A DNA stretch of 64,000 nucleotides from Euphorbia lathyris. Its lineage: Eukaryota; Streptophyta; Magnoliopsida; Malpighiales; Euphorbiaceae. Below the pieces are notes generated by a model. That model was given only the letters and a program-made list of their open reading frames with translations, had not been told where the DNA came from and made no database searches. Positions 22,350 through 35,230 of this stretch are shown here, piece after piece. How positions within the stretch are numbered: position 1 is the stretch's first letter; the number at the start of each line of letters is the position of its first letter. Where the stretch lies: assembly GCF_963576675.1 (NCBI RefSeq), contig NC_088916.1, forward strand, positions 52,577,001-52,641,000. Reading direction: 5' to 3'. Both the position numbers and the translations under genes were made by a program.

Positions 22350-25300
22350 CATAGAAGGGACTTATGTATGTGGAAATTGTAATCAGTGGCAAGAACACGG
22401 GAGCTTTGATCGACACGGGAGCCATCGATAATTTTATTACGGACACTGAAGCCTTCCGATTAGGTCTACACGTATTAAGAGAGACAAGAAAGATCAAGGA
22501 TGTGAATTCCCTAACTCAATCTATCGTTGGAACGGTGCAATATGTACCTTGCAATTTAGGATCGTGGACATGCACGATAGGATTCATAGTTGCACCGATG
22601 GATGACTTTGATGTAGTTTTGGGGTTGGATTTTCTGAAACAAAGCTTTGCAATCCCTATGGTGTCAAGAAGTTGTTTTCTTTTCATAATCCAGGATCCAT
22701 GCGTCATATCAATAACGACGAGCACAATCCAAGAGAAGAAGTGCATCTCGTCAATACAGTTTAAAAAGGGAATAAAGAGAGGGCAGTCGTCCTATTTGCT
22801 AGTCCCTATAGGTGACGACTCAGAAGTATTACCGCAAGTTTTACCTCCACAACGGGATGTTGATCATTTTATAGACTTATTCCTGAGTAAAAAAAGCCCC
22901 AACAAAAGCTTAGTATCGAATGGCGCCCCCCAGAACTAGCAGAGTTGAGGAAGCAGTTAGATGAATTGTTGAAGGTAGACTTCATTAGGCCGTCAAAAGC
23001 TCCATATGGTGCCCCAGTATTGTTCCAAAAGAAAGCAGATGGAAGTCTACGTCTGTGTATAGACTATCGAGCGCTCAATAAGATTATTGTATGGAACAAA
23101 TATCCAAAACCTATAATATCCGATATGTTTGATCGGCTCAATGGAGCCAAATACTTCACTAAGTTGGACCTACGTTATGGGAATTATTAAGTCCGAGTAA
23201 AAGAAGAGGATGTGCCAAAAACTGCTTGTGTAACTAGGTATGGATCTTTCGAATATCTTGTTATACCTTTTGGACTAACAAATGCTCCGACAACTTTTTG
23301 TACTCTAATGAATTAGGTATTTCGGGATTATCTTGACTAGCTTGTGGTGATCTCCCTTGATGATATCATCATGTACAGTTCTACCCTTGAAGAACACTAG
23401 GAACACTTGAGATTAGTTTTTCAAAAGTTACAGGAAAACCAAGTTTTCTTGTAGTTATCAAAATATGTGTTTGGTCAGACGAGCATCAAATTCCTTGGCC
23501 ATGTAATTGAAGAAGAGAGAATATGTATGGACAAGGAAAAAGTACAACTTATTGTTGAATGGAAAACCCCTTTGAACACAACGGAGCTAAGATCCTTCTT
23601 GGGACTAGCTAACTATTATCGGAAGTTCATTCAAAACTACTCGAAGAGAATTATTGCACTCACCAATCTCTTGAAGAAAGGAAGGAAGTGGAAGTGGACA
23701 CACGAGTGTCAAAAAGCCTTCCAGAATTTAAAACAAGCAGTCATTGTAGACCCAGTGTTAGCCATCCCAGATATGACCAAGTCGTTCGAAGTTTACTTCG
23801 ACGCGTCTGATTTTGCTTTTGGGGGAGTCATAATGCAAGAGGGTCGACCGATAGCATTTAAAAGTACGAAGCTCAGTGAAATAGAATGGTGATACTCTTC
23901 TCATCAGAAAGAGCTACTTGCAGTCGTGCATTGCCTCAGAGTCTGGCGACATTATTCATTGGAATCCAAGTTCGTGGTGAAGACGGACAACATAGCGGTT
24001 AGCCATTTTATGACCGAATAGGTGCTGAGTTCAAAACAGGCACGATTGTAATACTTCTTGGCCGAATTCGACTTTGTGTTGAAGTATCACTTAGGAAAAA
24101 CGAATCGAATCACCGATGCTCTTAGTCGGAAGTCAAAGCTAGCAGGGTTGACACAGATGGCTACCTTATCCAGTAGCCAATTATCCTCCTTGTTGCGACA
24201 GCACAGTCGAGAGAACCTACAGAAAGATCCTCGGGCGGTTGCCATCATTAATCTAACAAAACAAAGGAAAACTAGACACTTCTATATTAGCGACGACCTG
24301 TTGTTAACAACCAAATAAAGGATTTATGTCCCAACTGCCACAAATCTAAGGAAGATGTTGATGAAGGAAATGTCATGACACATTAAGGGCTCACCGCTGT
24401 TAGCTCTCCTCCAACGTAATTATTATTGGCTAAGAATGGAGGATGACGTGAGAGAATACACAAAAACCTGTTTGATCTGCCAGCAAGATAAGGTCGAAAG
24501 GAAGAAACCCGCAGGATTGTTGCAACCTCTACTAGTACCATGTCGTCCATGGAAAAGTGTTTCCCTCAACTTTATTTCAACCCTCCCTCAGATGAGTGAG
24601 TTCAACTATATCTTGGAGGTGGTTGACAGATTTTCCAAATATGGGACTTTCAGTCTGATGCCAAGTACTCGCCGCATAAACCACAAATTAAGCCTTCTTC
24701 AAGATTGTGGTGAAATATTGAGAGATCCCAAAGAGTATTGTTAGTGACAGGGATGGCAGATTTGTGGAAAGCTTCTGGTATGAATTATTCGAACTCTTGG
24801 GTCGAGCCTGGACATATCTACTAGTTATCATCCTCAAACTGATGGACAAGCAGAGCGATTTGATAACATGTTGAAGAGTACCTCTGCCACTTTGTTAGTG
24901 CTAGTCAATAAGATTGGTCTTCATTGTTGGATGTGGCACAATTCTGCTTTAATAGCCAGAAAAGTTCTGCTACTAATAAATCACATTTTGAAATTGTTAC
25001 AGATCAACAGTCGATGGTGCCTCATGCGATTGGCATGCCATACAAGGGCAAAAATCCAAAGGCATATACTTATTCACTAAGGAGTGGAAACAGAACGAGG
25101 ACATTGTTAAAGCGCATTTGGAGAAAGGAGCAACGCGGATGAAGAAATGGGCGGATTCAAGTCGTCATCCCCAAGACTTCCAAGTTGGAGACCTAGTCAT
25201 GGTGAAACTCCTATCTGAACAACTTCGCTGCCTACGCGACAAAGATAGAAGACTAGTAAGGAAGTACGAGGGAGCATTCCCAATTCTGGCAAAAGTGGAA

Positions 25301-25380
25301 CCCATAGCTTATAAACTTAGAACTACCACAATAGATGTCAATACATCTGATTTTCCACGTTAGTAACTTGTAACAGTACC
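22350..25380 (+). pseudogene. pol: Ty3/gypsy pol: protease, RT, RNase H, integrase, degenerate
   Basis: Protease with ALIDTGAIDNFI (~22390-22430). RT begins [10 protein letters not shown], with [29 protein letters not shown] and [11 protein letters not shown]; the catalytic box reads SLDDI instead of YxDD. RNase H has VYFDASDFAFGGV and HQKELLAVVHCLRVWRHY. The zinc and integrase part has CLICQQDKVERKKPAG; the first catalytic Asp of the core appears changed to Asn (SLNFISTLP), while SDRDGRF and YHPQTDGQAERFDNML remain. The C-terminal fold FQVGDLVMVKL is at 25180-25210. Frameshifts fall near 22885, 24660-24745 and 24900-25110. At least eight in-frame stops (for example 23188, 23314, 23338, 23890, 24019) sit where Gln, Arg or Trp is expected. 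Gag and the 5' LTR were not found, so the element is 5' truncated. Confidence 0.88.
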
Positions 25381-25640
25381 ATCCAGATCCAGTAGATGAT
25401 CAGCACAACAAATCTAAAAGACCATCAATCACAAAGAAAGCACTCGCCAGCTGAGAAGTTGAAGAAATCCTTACAGAACGCATATGAGCAACATCTCGGT
25501 GCTCTTACAAAGAGTATCTTGTCGAATGGAGAGCTCAGTGAGAAGAAGAAACCAGTTGGGAGGAACCCACTAACCTCTAACCTTTCCAGCACAAGATTGA
25601 AGACTTCATCAAGACCCATTCGACGGGAATGTCGAACCTC

Positions 25641-25654
25641 TAAGTGGGGGAGAA
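25641..25654 (+). other. Polypurine tract of the gypsy element
   Basis: TAAGTGGGGGAGAA directly precedes a TGTAAAGGGAG LTR-like start. Confidence 0.7.
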
Positions 25655-26137
25655 TGTAAAGGGAGACTATCTTTGTAATCGTATCATGTAATAGAGGGAG
25701 AGTGACTCTAGTGTAGCATTCAAACATTGTAATGGTCATTGACCGTGACCGTAGACCTCAACTTGGTATAAGAAACACTATAAGGGAGAGTGACCCGGCA
25801 TATTAGACTTGTCACTGGGTATGTCGGCATTCTACCATCTGTAGTAGTCGCCGCCTACTACATCGAGATAGAACCTCTTGAATGTAACACTGCTGTTCAT
25901 GTATGAATAAGATCACCGGTGTATTGTTCATTCTTGGGTGTCATATATGTTGCCCATGATTATATATGAATGTAACGGCTACCTATATGATTGTATCGTA
26001 TGTATGCTATTATATCCCATATATATAACTTATGTCTACCCTTATGTGTGATCATTGTAGATAAAGCAATCTAATCCTCTTGGGTGGCTTACTTCAGGAA
26101 GACAAATAAAGATCACACGGGTACTTGGCCCGTGACA
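25655..26137 (+). repeat. Probable 3' LTR of the gypsy element
   Basis: Begins TGTAAAGGGAG after the polypurine tract and ends GGCCCGTGACA. Within it AGGGAGAGTGACT and AGGGAGAGTGACC are near repeats. No partner LTR was found upstream, so the ends rest on TG...CA and context alone. Confidence 0.55.
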
Positions 26138-27440
26138 AGGAGCTGGTAGATTCTCCATTATGATGTGAGGAGCTGGTAGTGAATTAGCCAAGGTCTTCCA
26201 TTCGTTGCTTTTTTGTAGCATGCAACCTCTTCGAATTCAAAAGAGACGGCATTTGAAGGCTAGATTCTTGTGATACTAACTTATCAATGTATTTCCAGAC
26301 TTATGTGAGAATGTTGCGAGTCACATGTAAGCTAAATTTCTTATCCGAAATGCTTTTGCCAATGAGAATTGTGTTTTGTTGGTATTTTGAGATTGGTGGT
26401 TGGTGGTGTTGTGAGTTTGATTGTGGGTAGGGTGTCATCTGAATAGTGCTGATGTTGTGAAGTCACTGTGGCACTTGGTTGAAGTTTCCATTGGTGTAAT
26501 TGAATTCATTGTGCAGAGGAAGGGACAAGAAAAATCACAACAGTATGGAGAAAGCAGAGGAAAGCAAGCTGCAGTACAAACCAAACAGTAGAGAAAAATT
26601 CCGCCCGCAGCTACGATGTTCACAATTGAAATCTGTTCATTTACTAAAATAAACATAAATGAACTTTGTCCGATCTGTTTCTGTGAGATGATATTTCCAT
26701 TTACCTGCTCCAAACCTGTGCGTAATGAATTGTAAAACCAGCAATATCTGCACCATGAATATGAGCTCTACTAATTCATTAAACACAGATTTTATCTCAC
26801 CAAATAAATCCAACCCTGCATCTTCCAACTATTTGTTTCATTGACAATGAGGTTGAAGGCTACAAATTCAAGAATCACAATTAAAAGTTCAAAACGGCAG
26901 AGCCCATGATAAAAACTTGCTCCTTCATTGACCGGATAGATTATACCTTCGCTCCGGATCCAGTAGTTGAAGGCTTCTCAACAGAAGGGCAAAATGGCTT
27001 GCCCTCCCCCAACAATGGCATTCTCATGTACTGAAGCTGTAATAATATCACAAGGTTTCCTCAGACTCTTCCACCGCAGCAACAAGCATAATATAATGAC
27101 CAAGGCATATCAAGGTGCCTGTAGATGCATTTAAATTTCAAACCACACACGAACAAATAAGGATCAGGAGGAACTACATATGTGTTGCTTGTTCCTTCTT
27201 TCTTCCAGTTTCTAATTTCGTAACATTTTCGGAAGGGTAGATGTTTAAAGTATAAAATGTATCAATGGCAGTTAGCCCATTGAGAAACACACGAAGTGTT
27301 GGATGATCATGATTTAAAAGGGTAACATATTCACACTTGATCTGTTCCGAACCAGAGGACTGAAAGGGATTTTATTCAATCACCATCAGTTTAGTATTTG
27401 TTAACTGACATCCTCCTGAAAAGCAGTGATCAGGGCAGCC
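26138..27440 (-). other. Probable 3' untranslated and flanking DNA of the peptidase gene
   Basis: AGGAGCTGGTAG occurs twice at 26139-26190. The rest has no open frame with family features. The part next to 27440 is likely the 3' untranslated region of the minus-strand peptidase gene. I could not place its polyadenylation site. Confidence 0.4.
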
Positions 27441-29751
27441 TCAGGATACTGCTGCAACTGCATTTGCATCATATGTAATGTTGGATACTTTGGAGGGAGG
27501 CCAATATCGGAAAACAGAACGACCAACAATGTTCTTGATAGGAAGCGGACCCCTGGAAAAATGAGACAGTTAGAATAAGCATCATTTGAGATTATTTATG
27601 TGATGGAACTTATGAGCAAATGTCTGGGATATATGAACTTGAAAAGAGCATCAGACATAAATAAATAAATACCAAACGCAGAACTATTGTCTTTTCCAGC
27701 TAATGCAAGATCATACTAAACAACAACGTGATCAGGAGCTTAAGAATTCGGTGAATTACCAGTTGCGGGAGTCAAAACTGTTATTGCGATTGTCTCCCAT
27801 CACAAAGACATAACCTTCTGGAACAAGCTGCAACAACAACACAAATAATTGCATTAGTTAATAGAATTCAAATGAAAGTGAACAAAAGAAGGCAATATGA
27901 ACGTCAAATGTAAAATTCATGTCAACAGAATTGAAGATGAGAAAAGGGAAGGTGAATCACCACTGGCTCCATATCATAAGTAAGCGGCTCTAGGATGAAA
28001 TTCTCATCTTGTTCCACACCATTCACATACAACTTACCCTCACGAACCTACAAAACACAAGTATAATGACAAAATGTTATTGAACTACATAGACTGTCAA
28101 AAGAGAGAGAGAAAAAGAAAAGCAGGTATAAGATGTAAAAGAATGGAACTTCACAGGCCACAACTAAGATCATAGATGAGATATAGAGCCTTACTTCAAC
28201 AATATCTCCAGCAGTTGCCACAATTCTCTTTATAAATACATCTCCAGAACTATAACCAATTTCCTACAAGTTGCAAATGAATACACATACAAACAGTAAA
28301 TAACATGAAATCAGGGAAAACGTCACCAATCATGTTTACAAGAAATGAAAAATCCTTAAAAAATTACCTGCAAGATTGGAGGCGCCTTAAATATCACTAT
28401 ATCAGTAACTTCAGGCTTCCGGAAAACATAAGAAACCTAATTCGTCAAGAGGAGAAATCAAATCAACATCATGCAAAGAAAATTTTCTTATCAATACAAG
28501 AGGAATATACACCCAACATACAATAAAAGCTCCCACCATCACTGCACATCTAGCTGACCAACCATTTGACTGACCAGAAAGAGCAGCCAATCAAAGAAAT
28601 TGTTCAAGATACAACCATTCATACCACAAGTCAAAAGCATTCAATAAAAGAGAACACGACAACAATAATTTTCCAAAGGGAATTGACGTTTGAACATAAT
28701 ATCAATTTTTCTATCAGTACGATTAACTTACTACAAAGTGAGACATAGAGAGCAAGACATAATGAATTCAATTAAAACAAAACAGTATCACGCAGGAAAT
28801 CTTATCTAATATCGAGATAACAGCATCATAACAACAACATTTACAAATCAACTCAAAAAGTCGATTTTCAGACTGTGAAGCATTGCAAAAAAGAATGATG
28901 CTATCAATCGTGAGGTGTTGCAAGACATTACGATGCCAAACCTAAATCAGTTCAAAGAATATGATAAAATAAAGTCAATTTATTACTAGCTATATAGATT
29001 CCAATTTCTACTATTAAACTAACCAACAGAAGTTTTTTACCTTCTCTGCCAGAATACGGTCACCAACATCCAGAGTAGGGCACATAGAAGTGGATGGAAT
29101 GGATCTGGGCTCCGCCAAAGCCGAACGGAACAACAAGTTCACAGTGGCAGCAGTAAATATGGCCTTGGCATCCTCCGAACAAAAACTTGACAACTTTGAT
29201 AGCCAGCTTCCGCTCTTGCCGAAATCCTTCCCGCTAAACTCCACGGTCACTCGAGTAACACTGTCATCAGAAACACGCCCGCCCTTATCAATGTCTCTAC
29301 TCTTCGACACGGGAGAGGGTTCGTTACAGGGAAGCCACCTCGATCCCTGCAAAAAGGGAAGAATCGAGGAGGCTTTAAATGGCGAAATCCCAAACGTGCC
29401 ACTGCCTGAGGAAGCCGAAACCCCAGCCGTTGACTTCAACATCGAGATCAATCCAACAGCAATAGTATTCGCACAGCTATCTCCACAGACTTCTCGGGTG
29501 AAGGTACTGTAGAACGAAGCTGCACTCTTAGCTGGAGATGGCTTCTGGCTGGGGAGCCGGTAGCCGGATTGGAAGTCACGAGTCCGCGGTGCCGGTGGTT
29601 CAAAATCAGAATTCTGATTGGTCGGCGAAGCGAAGATTCGTGATCGAAGCCAACACTCGTGGAAAGCGCGACTTCCAACCCGGCCTCCGGCGAAGGAGGC
29701 GATATTCTGGGCAGCATAGCCGGTGTAGGTAAAGGTAACACGGATAGCCAT
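27441..29751 (-). CDS. Thylakoidal processing peptidase (type I signal peptidase), chloroplast
   Basis: Membrane serine/lysine peptidase that removes thylakoid-transfer signals from lumenal proteins in chloroplasts. Six exons: 29041-29751, 28368-28436, 28195-28263, 27961-28047, 27760-27827 and 27441-27552. All introns are GT-AG and the frame stays open, giving 371 residues. The N-terminus MAIRVTFTYTGYAAQN fits plant TPP/Plsp proteins, with a long transit and linker region. A membrane segment lies before the catalytic serine box SIPSTSMCPTLDVGD (Ser222). Lys272 lies in GDVFIKRIVA, and box E is GDNRNNSFDSR (323-333). The C-terminus RYWPPSKVSNITYD is typical. MAIRV was preferred over upstream in-frame codons because those contain no ATG before 29838. 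Family members usually have SMYPT; Cys in place of Tyr is a mild difference. Confidence 0.9.
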
Positions 29752-30292
29752 ATAAGCAAAATGGAAAAGATAGAGAACGATCTGGAGAATAGTGTCGCCT
29801 AAGAGTGAAAAGAAAGACCTAGGAAACCCTAAGAGCAAACAGATGCCATATCTAATTAACGAATCAGTGAATCGGAGGAACGAAGGTTGAATCGGAAACT
29901 GTGACCTAGATCACAGAAGCAAAATTGGGAGGGATAAAGAATATAAAGAAATAAAAGAAATGGGGATTCGTTACGAAATAGGGAGAGAATAGAGATCCGG
30001 AGCTTCCGTTTCAGGTCTCCGGAGAAGAAGAGAGAGCATGCAGATGCTCAGGATTTTTTTTTTTTTAACAGAATGAAAAACGCCAACATTTGTGAGAGAG
30101 GTGAGTTTAATACAAGGCGGCCGTGGAGAGAGTAATGAAAGAGGACAATTTTGTATAGTAAATTACGGAATTGCCAGTGTGTTTCTTTGGATGAAAAGCT
30201 CGCTGACATCTTCTACGTCTGCGTTTTTCGGGTGAGCCGCCTAATCCTGAATTCTTAATTAGAAATTATTTAATTAATCTAATTTGTCTACG
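29752..30292 (-). promoter_or_regulatory. 5' leader and presumptive promoter of the peptidase gene
   Basis: Sequence upstream of the MAIRV start on the minus strand. It contains AG/CT-rich tracts and a poly-T run at 30055-30065 on the plus strand. No clear TATA box was recognised. The right limit is the target duplication of the Mutator-like element at 30293, which therefore sits within about 550 bases of the start codon. Confidence 0.4.
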
Positions 30293-30302
30293 AATTGCAA
30301 AT

Positions 30303-30420
30303 GGGATAATTACAAAACTAGCCCTATTTTAAAACTCATTTACATTTTTAGTGTAGTTCTCCAACCTTTTACAAATTTAAGCAGTTTTAGTGTATTTGGA
30401 CAAATTTGCTCTTGTCTTTC
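30303..30420 (+). repeat. Left terminal inverted repeat of MULE-A
   Basis: Pairs with the complement of 36785-36908 (CTAGCCCTATTTTAAAAC, ATTTACATTTTTAGTGTAGT, TTCTCCAAC) with few mismatches. Confidence 0.9.
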
Positions 30421-31326
30421 CCATTCCCTGTTATCCGCCCTAAACATATCAAACGCGAACGATCGAGGAGGAGAAACGATAAGCGAACGACGAGGAGAAA
30501 CAAACTAGAAGCGAACGGCGATAGGAAGAGGAGGAGAAGCGAACGGCGCCGGCGATAGGGAGAGGAGTAGAAGCGAATGGCGGTGATAGTAAGAGAAGGA
30601 AGAAGTCGAACGGTGAGAGGAAGAGGAGGAAGAAGGAAAACCTCTTTCCGGCAATCTCGTTCCACCATGGGTAAGGGTAAAAAGGAATCCTGGAGCAAAC
30701 GAAAGGTAAACAATCTTAAATTTTTCATTTCTTTTCAACTTTTGAGATTCATGATAGGCACAATCTTAGGGTTGGATTTTGAATTGATGATTCTGGACAC
30801 TCGAATAGATATATAAAGCTGTAAATTTGACCATATTGTTCTTTCAATACCTTTCTGAATATTTGATACCTGTGCATTATGTTTTTTTTTGCCTTCTGGC
30901 TGGAATATTAGATATCCTGTGCATTTCTGGGTTTCATACTCAAAAAATCACAAAGCATAAGCTTTGCACATGAAAAAAGCTTCTACTGTTTTTGGTTTGT
31001 GCATGTAACTTTTACTTCTCTACCAACATTTACTTCACTAGATGCTGTTTTGGATAGGACTGCAAAGTATAAGAATAAAATGATTGTTTAGGTTTGCATG
31101 TTTTTACTAAGAGAGGACTGCATGATTATGGTTTCTTCTGGTGAGGTGCGGCAACTGGTGATTATTGCAGCTTTCTTCGCCACGGATAATCTTGAAGAGG
31201 GTCCTTTATTCAATTGAGTTTCAAATTTATTTGACGTGCATCAGAACAGGCTTGTAAACTGAAAATCTAGACCAGGGAAAGCAATTGAATCATTCTATAG
31301 TCGGGTTCTTGATGCAGTTGTGTTGG

Positions 31327-32840
31327 TGTTAAGCCCAAAATATACCTAAAATATCATCATTAATTACATCAATATTGCTACGAATTTATGCTATTTATAA
31401 CTGTTTAGGAAGCTTTTACTCTCGAATATGTTTCTTTCTTGTAAGGTACATAAATATTTGGTAAAATCCAAATAGGAACAAAAAGAGCTCAAAAACAGAA
31501 TAAAAACCTTACAAAAGGAGTCAAAAACGACGAAGATCAATTACACCAAAACGAGGACAAAGACGAAGTCAGAAACAGAGAAAAATGCAAATTCTTGGTA
31601 GAGAATTTGGGGCCGCGACAGGGAATCTCAAATTCTCGGTCGCGACACGCCCTTTCGTCCGAAGGCTGAAAAATCAATTCCTCATTCTCGGCAGAGAATT
31701 TCCATTCTCGGTAAGAGCAGAAATTCTGCCAGGCACAACAAACACATGTTTAAAATCCAAGAAACGCGTTCGTTCGGGTGGATAGAAACGTCTCTTCATA
31801 ACGGATACGTCCTTTTGCAACAGATACGACTCTTCACAACGGACATGACACTTCAATCACGACTCTTCAACATCTATAAATAAAGAGTTGATTTGAGAGT
31901 TGAATGAATATAGAGAGAGTTAGAAGAGAAGATTAGTGCAGAGTTTATGCAGAAACTCTGACTCAGAAATGAGTCAGAGATTAGATTTCATTTTTGTTCA
32001 AAGCAATATGTTGTACACACATTGTTTATTCAATAATAACAAGTTTAGTAGCGTTTAGTCATTGTTCCAGTTTAGTTTTCATTTTGGTAGTAGACCGACC
32101 CAGTCTCTATTACGAAGATTCAACGAGAAGATTGAGTAGAGGATCCGCCCATGAGCCTGACAAACTCTAACGAAACCCAAGGAAAGGATTGATCAACCCG
32201 TTCACTTGCACGCCGTCGAATGTTTCCATGCTCCATGTTCTCTGTAAACTTGTATCAATTTATATTTCATCTAATAAAGTCCATTCTATTCGATAGATTT
32301 TTATGCAGCACTTATGGTAACCAATCCACTAAAGTGACTGCTGGTGTTTTCATTAAAACGTATTTAATCCAAAATCTTTACAAGGAAACTTTGTTGAACA
32401 CTTAGGCAAATTATTATCTCGGTAGAGTTTTAATTTGGTTAAGGGCAATTATCCCGGATAAGGGTTTTGTCGCGTTCAAAGCCTATTAATTAGAGGTTCC
32501 GTCATTTATTTCATCTTTATAATTCGTACAAAGTTTAAAGTTGTTTTCTTTGCTTAATGCAAACGAATACATTCGTTTACTTTTCTAAAAAGTACTAAAA
32601 GTTCCTATCTTGCAAATTCATTCTTAAATCAGAATATTTTCTAACGTTTTCATACTCTAACCTAATTCTCATTCTAGCAATTTCAAAACCAAAACCGATT
32701 AAACGATTTTCCATATTATAAACCTTAAAAGTAAATTTAACCGATTCAAAATAAGTTTTGTTTAAAAAAACGTTCCATGTGGGATCGATATCTTTTATTA
32801 CTACAAGCGTATACCGTGCACTTGCGGAAATCGCTCAACA
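31327..32840 (+). mobile_element. Solo LTR with perfect 5 bp target duplication
   Basis: 1,514 bp from TGTTAAGCCCAAAAT to CGCTCAACA, flanked on both sides by GTTGG (31322-31326, 32841-32845). It contains a TATAAATA box near 31876 and the end signature GGGATCGATATC...CCGTGCACTTGCGG seen in plant gypsy-type LTRs. A truncated, inverted relative lies at 41105-42155. No internal retroelement genes are present, so the rest was probably lost by LTR-LTR recombination. Confidence 0.85.
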
Positions 32841-32845
32841 GTTGG

Positions 32846-34033
32846 ATTCCTCATTGCCATATATGAAACTTACTTGGATATGGCTTTTTATACTTTATGC
32901 ATGGGAATTGTTTTCTTTTCCTATTTTCTTGATTTTCAAAAGTAATGGCCAAGACATGTTTCATTGCTGCTCTTATGGGGTTGAGCTTCTACTTAGAGAT
33001 TCATTAAGATTTCATGTGGAGAGATTCTGAAGTGGTCCTGGTTCAATGGGTTTTCCGATTAGAAAAACACATGTATGCCTGTGAGCACAGACTATTTCAA
33101 CCCCTTGTTCTGAAATTTATTAGGTTTACTATTTACCGGGAATGAGGATGCATGATTGCATTAGTTGTTTCAATTTAAAGGAAAGTTTCAGACTGAAATG
33201 ATCACAAAACCCTAAAAATAGTAAAATTTCAATTCTGTTGTGCAATTTGCAGTATAGTCAATCTCTGCAATCTTATATCTCTCATCTCTCATCTCTTTTG
33301 GATTGAAGGCAGTTTTAGCTTCTCTATCTAAAAACACTTAACAAGTCCTAAACACTAAAAACTAAAGTTCAACCAAATCCTAAGTTAATTAATTAATAGT
33401 CTGATAAGTAATTGTCATCAAGACTGAAGTCTCCATAGTCCATATTCATTACTCATGAAACTTGCAATGTTTTAGTTATTCAAAGCTTATTTCCTCTTCT
33501 GTTTATTTTGCAAGCATGTTTTGATGCCTCATTTCCTTGACATTGTCCATTATAGCAGAGTCATAGTATGCATATACATGGCTAAAAAACACTGTTCTTT
33601 GGCAGCCTAAAAGTTCAGAATTTTTCAAACACCAGTTCATTAAATATAGATGCATTTTGTTGTCACTGAGTTTGACCTGTTTCTTTGTTTGGTGTGGTTG
33701 TTTAGCTTCTGTTTTCAATAAAGATTTCTTTCCTTGTGTAAATGATAAGAAAGCTTCTCTCTCCCTCATTTTCATTGTATGTATGGCCCTGAATTAATGA
33801 ATTTTGCTTTCCAAATGATATGTATGCATGGGAATTATGATAAGGATGATTTTTTGCCAAGTCTACTAGATAGTGTGATAAGAAGTGTCTTACCATGAAC
33901 TAGATACCTTTGTACTTCCTTTTGAACTAACATCTGCATTCTATGATCCCATAACCCGTGCTTGAAGAATTTGACTTCTTCCATTCATTTTGCTTACTAT
34001 ATATGATTTGTTTCATAATGTGCAGTCATATTT
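32846..34033 (+). other. Intron/captured-sequence part of MULE-A
   Basis: No gene. When the solo LTR is ignored, a frame crosses the insertion point (FYSRVLDAV then VLDSSLPYMKL), which looks like a fragment of a cellular coding sequence. I do not recognise the source. The remainder is T-rich intron-like DNA. Confidence 0.35.
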
Positions 34034-34170
34034 TAAAAAATACGACAGGTACGACAGACTATATAATCTCTCGCTTGTCGCATTTTAAAAAATACGACAG
34101 ATACGATAAACTATATAATTTGTCGCCTATCGCATTTTTTGAATATACGACAGGTACGACAGCCTATAGA
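34034..34170. repeat. ACGAC inverted-repeat words in the intron of MULE-A
   Basis: Three near copies of AAATACGACAGGTACGACAG...CTATA, alternating with the complement-like CTTGTCGCATTTT, lie directly before the acceptor of exon 2. This is the same place where the intact element carries its GTCGCAT array. Confidence 0.75.
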
Positions 34171-34829
34171 TTTTGTTATTTGACATATATTTTCTATTAT
34201 GTTCTCTGCATTTGTCTGATTATTTGTCTTATTTGCAGCATCATCAAAGGGTATCACAACAGAACAAAAGGGGAAAGACTGAGATAAAGTTCAAATACCC
34301 ATTTGCCCTAAATTCATCCGCTCAAGTATCTAACAGGTTTAACACGTATGTGCGTGCAGTTATCAGAAAAAATTTGACTCTCAAACAATTAGACTTATTT
34401 AGGGCATGCTGTTTCAGAGCTTATCTCATACGAGATTTTCCCTCTCTGTCCGGGTTGTTTATCCACACGTTGTTAACTAGACAGATTACTCTAGTTGAAA
34501 CATGTGATAAGGAGATATGTTTCAATGTGAGGGGATTGGAGTTGAGATACACTGCAAAGGAGTTTGGGATAATTACAGGATTGCCCTTTGGAAGCACAAA
34601 AGCAATAACGAAAGGGATGAAGAAGATGAAGACTAAGGGATGATTTAAGAAGAAGTTTTTTGGTAGGCAAACTAATGTAATTTACTAGTAGATAATCTAG
34701 AAACAAGTTTGCTTTTGTCTGATAGTTAGACATTATAATTTAGTACATGTGTTGTACAGATATGTAATATGTTATTTGGTACATTGATGTTAAAACTAGT
34801 ATGTAGTTTAGTACATTGATGTTTAAAAT

Positions 34830-35230
34830 ACGACAGGTGCGACATGGCTAGTAGATTTAGTACATTGATGTTGGTATATTCATTTATGTTCTGCTTTTTG
34901 TGTTAAATAATTAGGCATTATTTCCAGAATATTTATGAAAATACGACATGTACGACAGAATATATAATCTGTCACCGGTCATATTATCAAAAAATACGAC
35001 AGATACGACAGCCAATATGCTCTGTCGTCTGTCGTATTTATGAAAATACGACATGTACGACATACTATATATTCCGTCGCCTGTTGTATTTTGAAAAATA
35101 CGACAGGTAAGACAGACTATATACTCTATTGTCTGTTGTATTTAAAAAAAATACGACAGGTTCAACCGATTATGTACTCATTTGGTATTTAAATTGCAAC
35201 TATGCGACAGATGTAACAACATCATGTAAC
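34830..35230. repeat. ACGAC hairpin array in the spacer of MULE-A
   Basis: Repeated units of AAATACGACAGGTACGACAG, TATATAATCTGTCG and CTGTCGTATTT can fold back on one another. They lie between the convergent remnants of the Ulp1-type gene and the transposase. Confidence 0.75.

Larger units (their letters stand above)
30667..34643 (+). pseudogene. Truncated Ulp1-type element gene of MULE-A
   Basis: Exon 1 at 30667-30705 starts in good context (TCCACCATGG) and encodes 13 basic residues (MGKGKKESWSKRK) before a GT donor. Exon 2 begins at 34239 after TTATTTGCAG and parallels exon 2 of the intact gene at 56184: FKYPFALNSSAQVSNRFN against FKYPKAVNSDAQVTVRFN, and FNVRGLELRYTAKEFGIITGLPFG against FRVRGVDMRFGDWEFGLISGLRFG. 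It ends at a TGA (34641-34643) where the relative has Arg. No peptidase domain follows. The intervening intron contains a solo LTR and inverted-repeat words. Confidence 0.75.
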
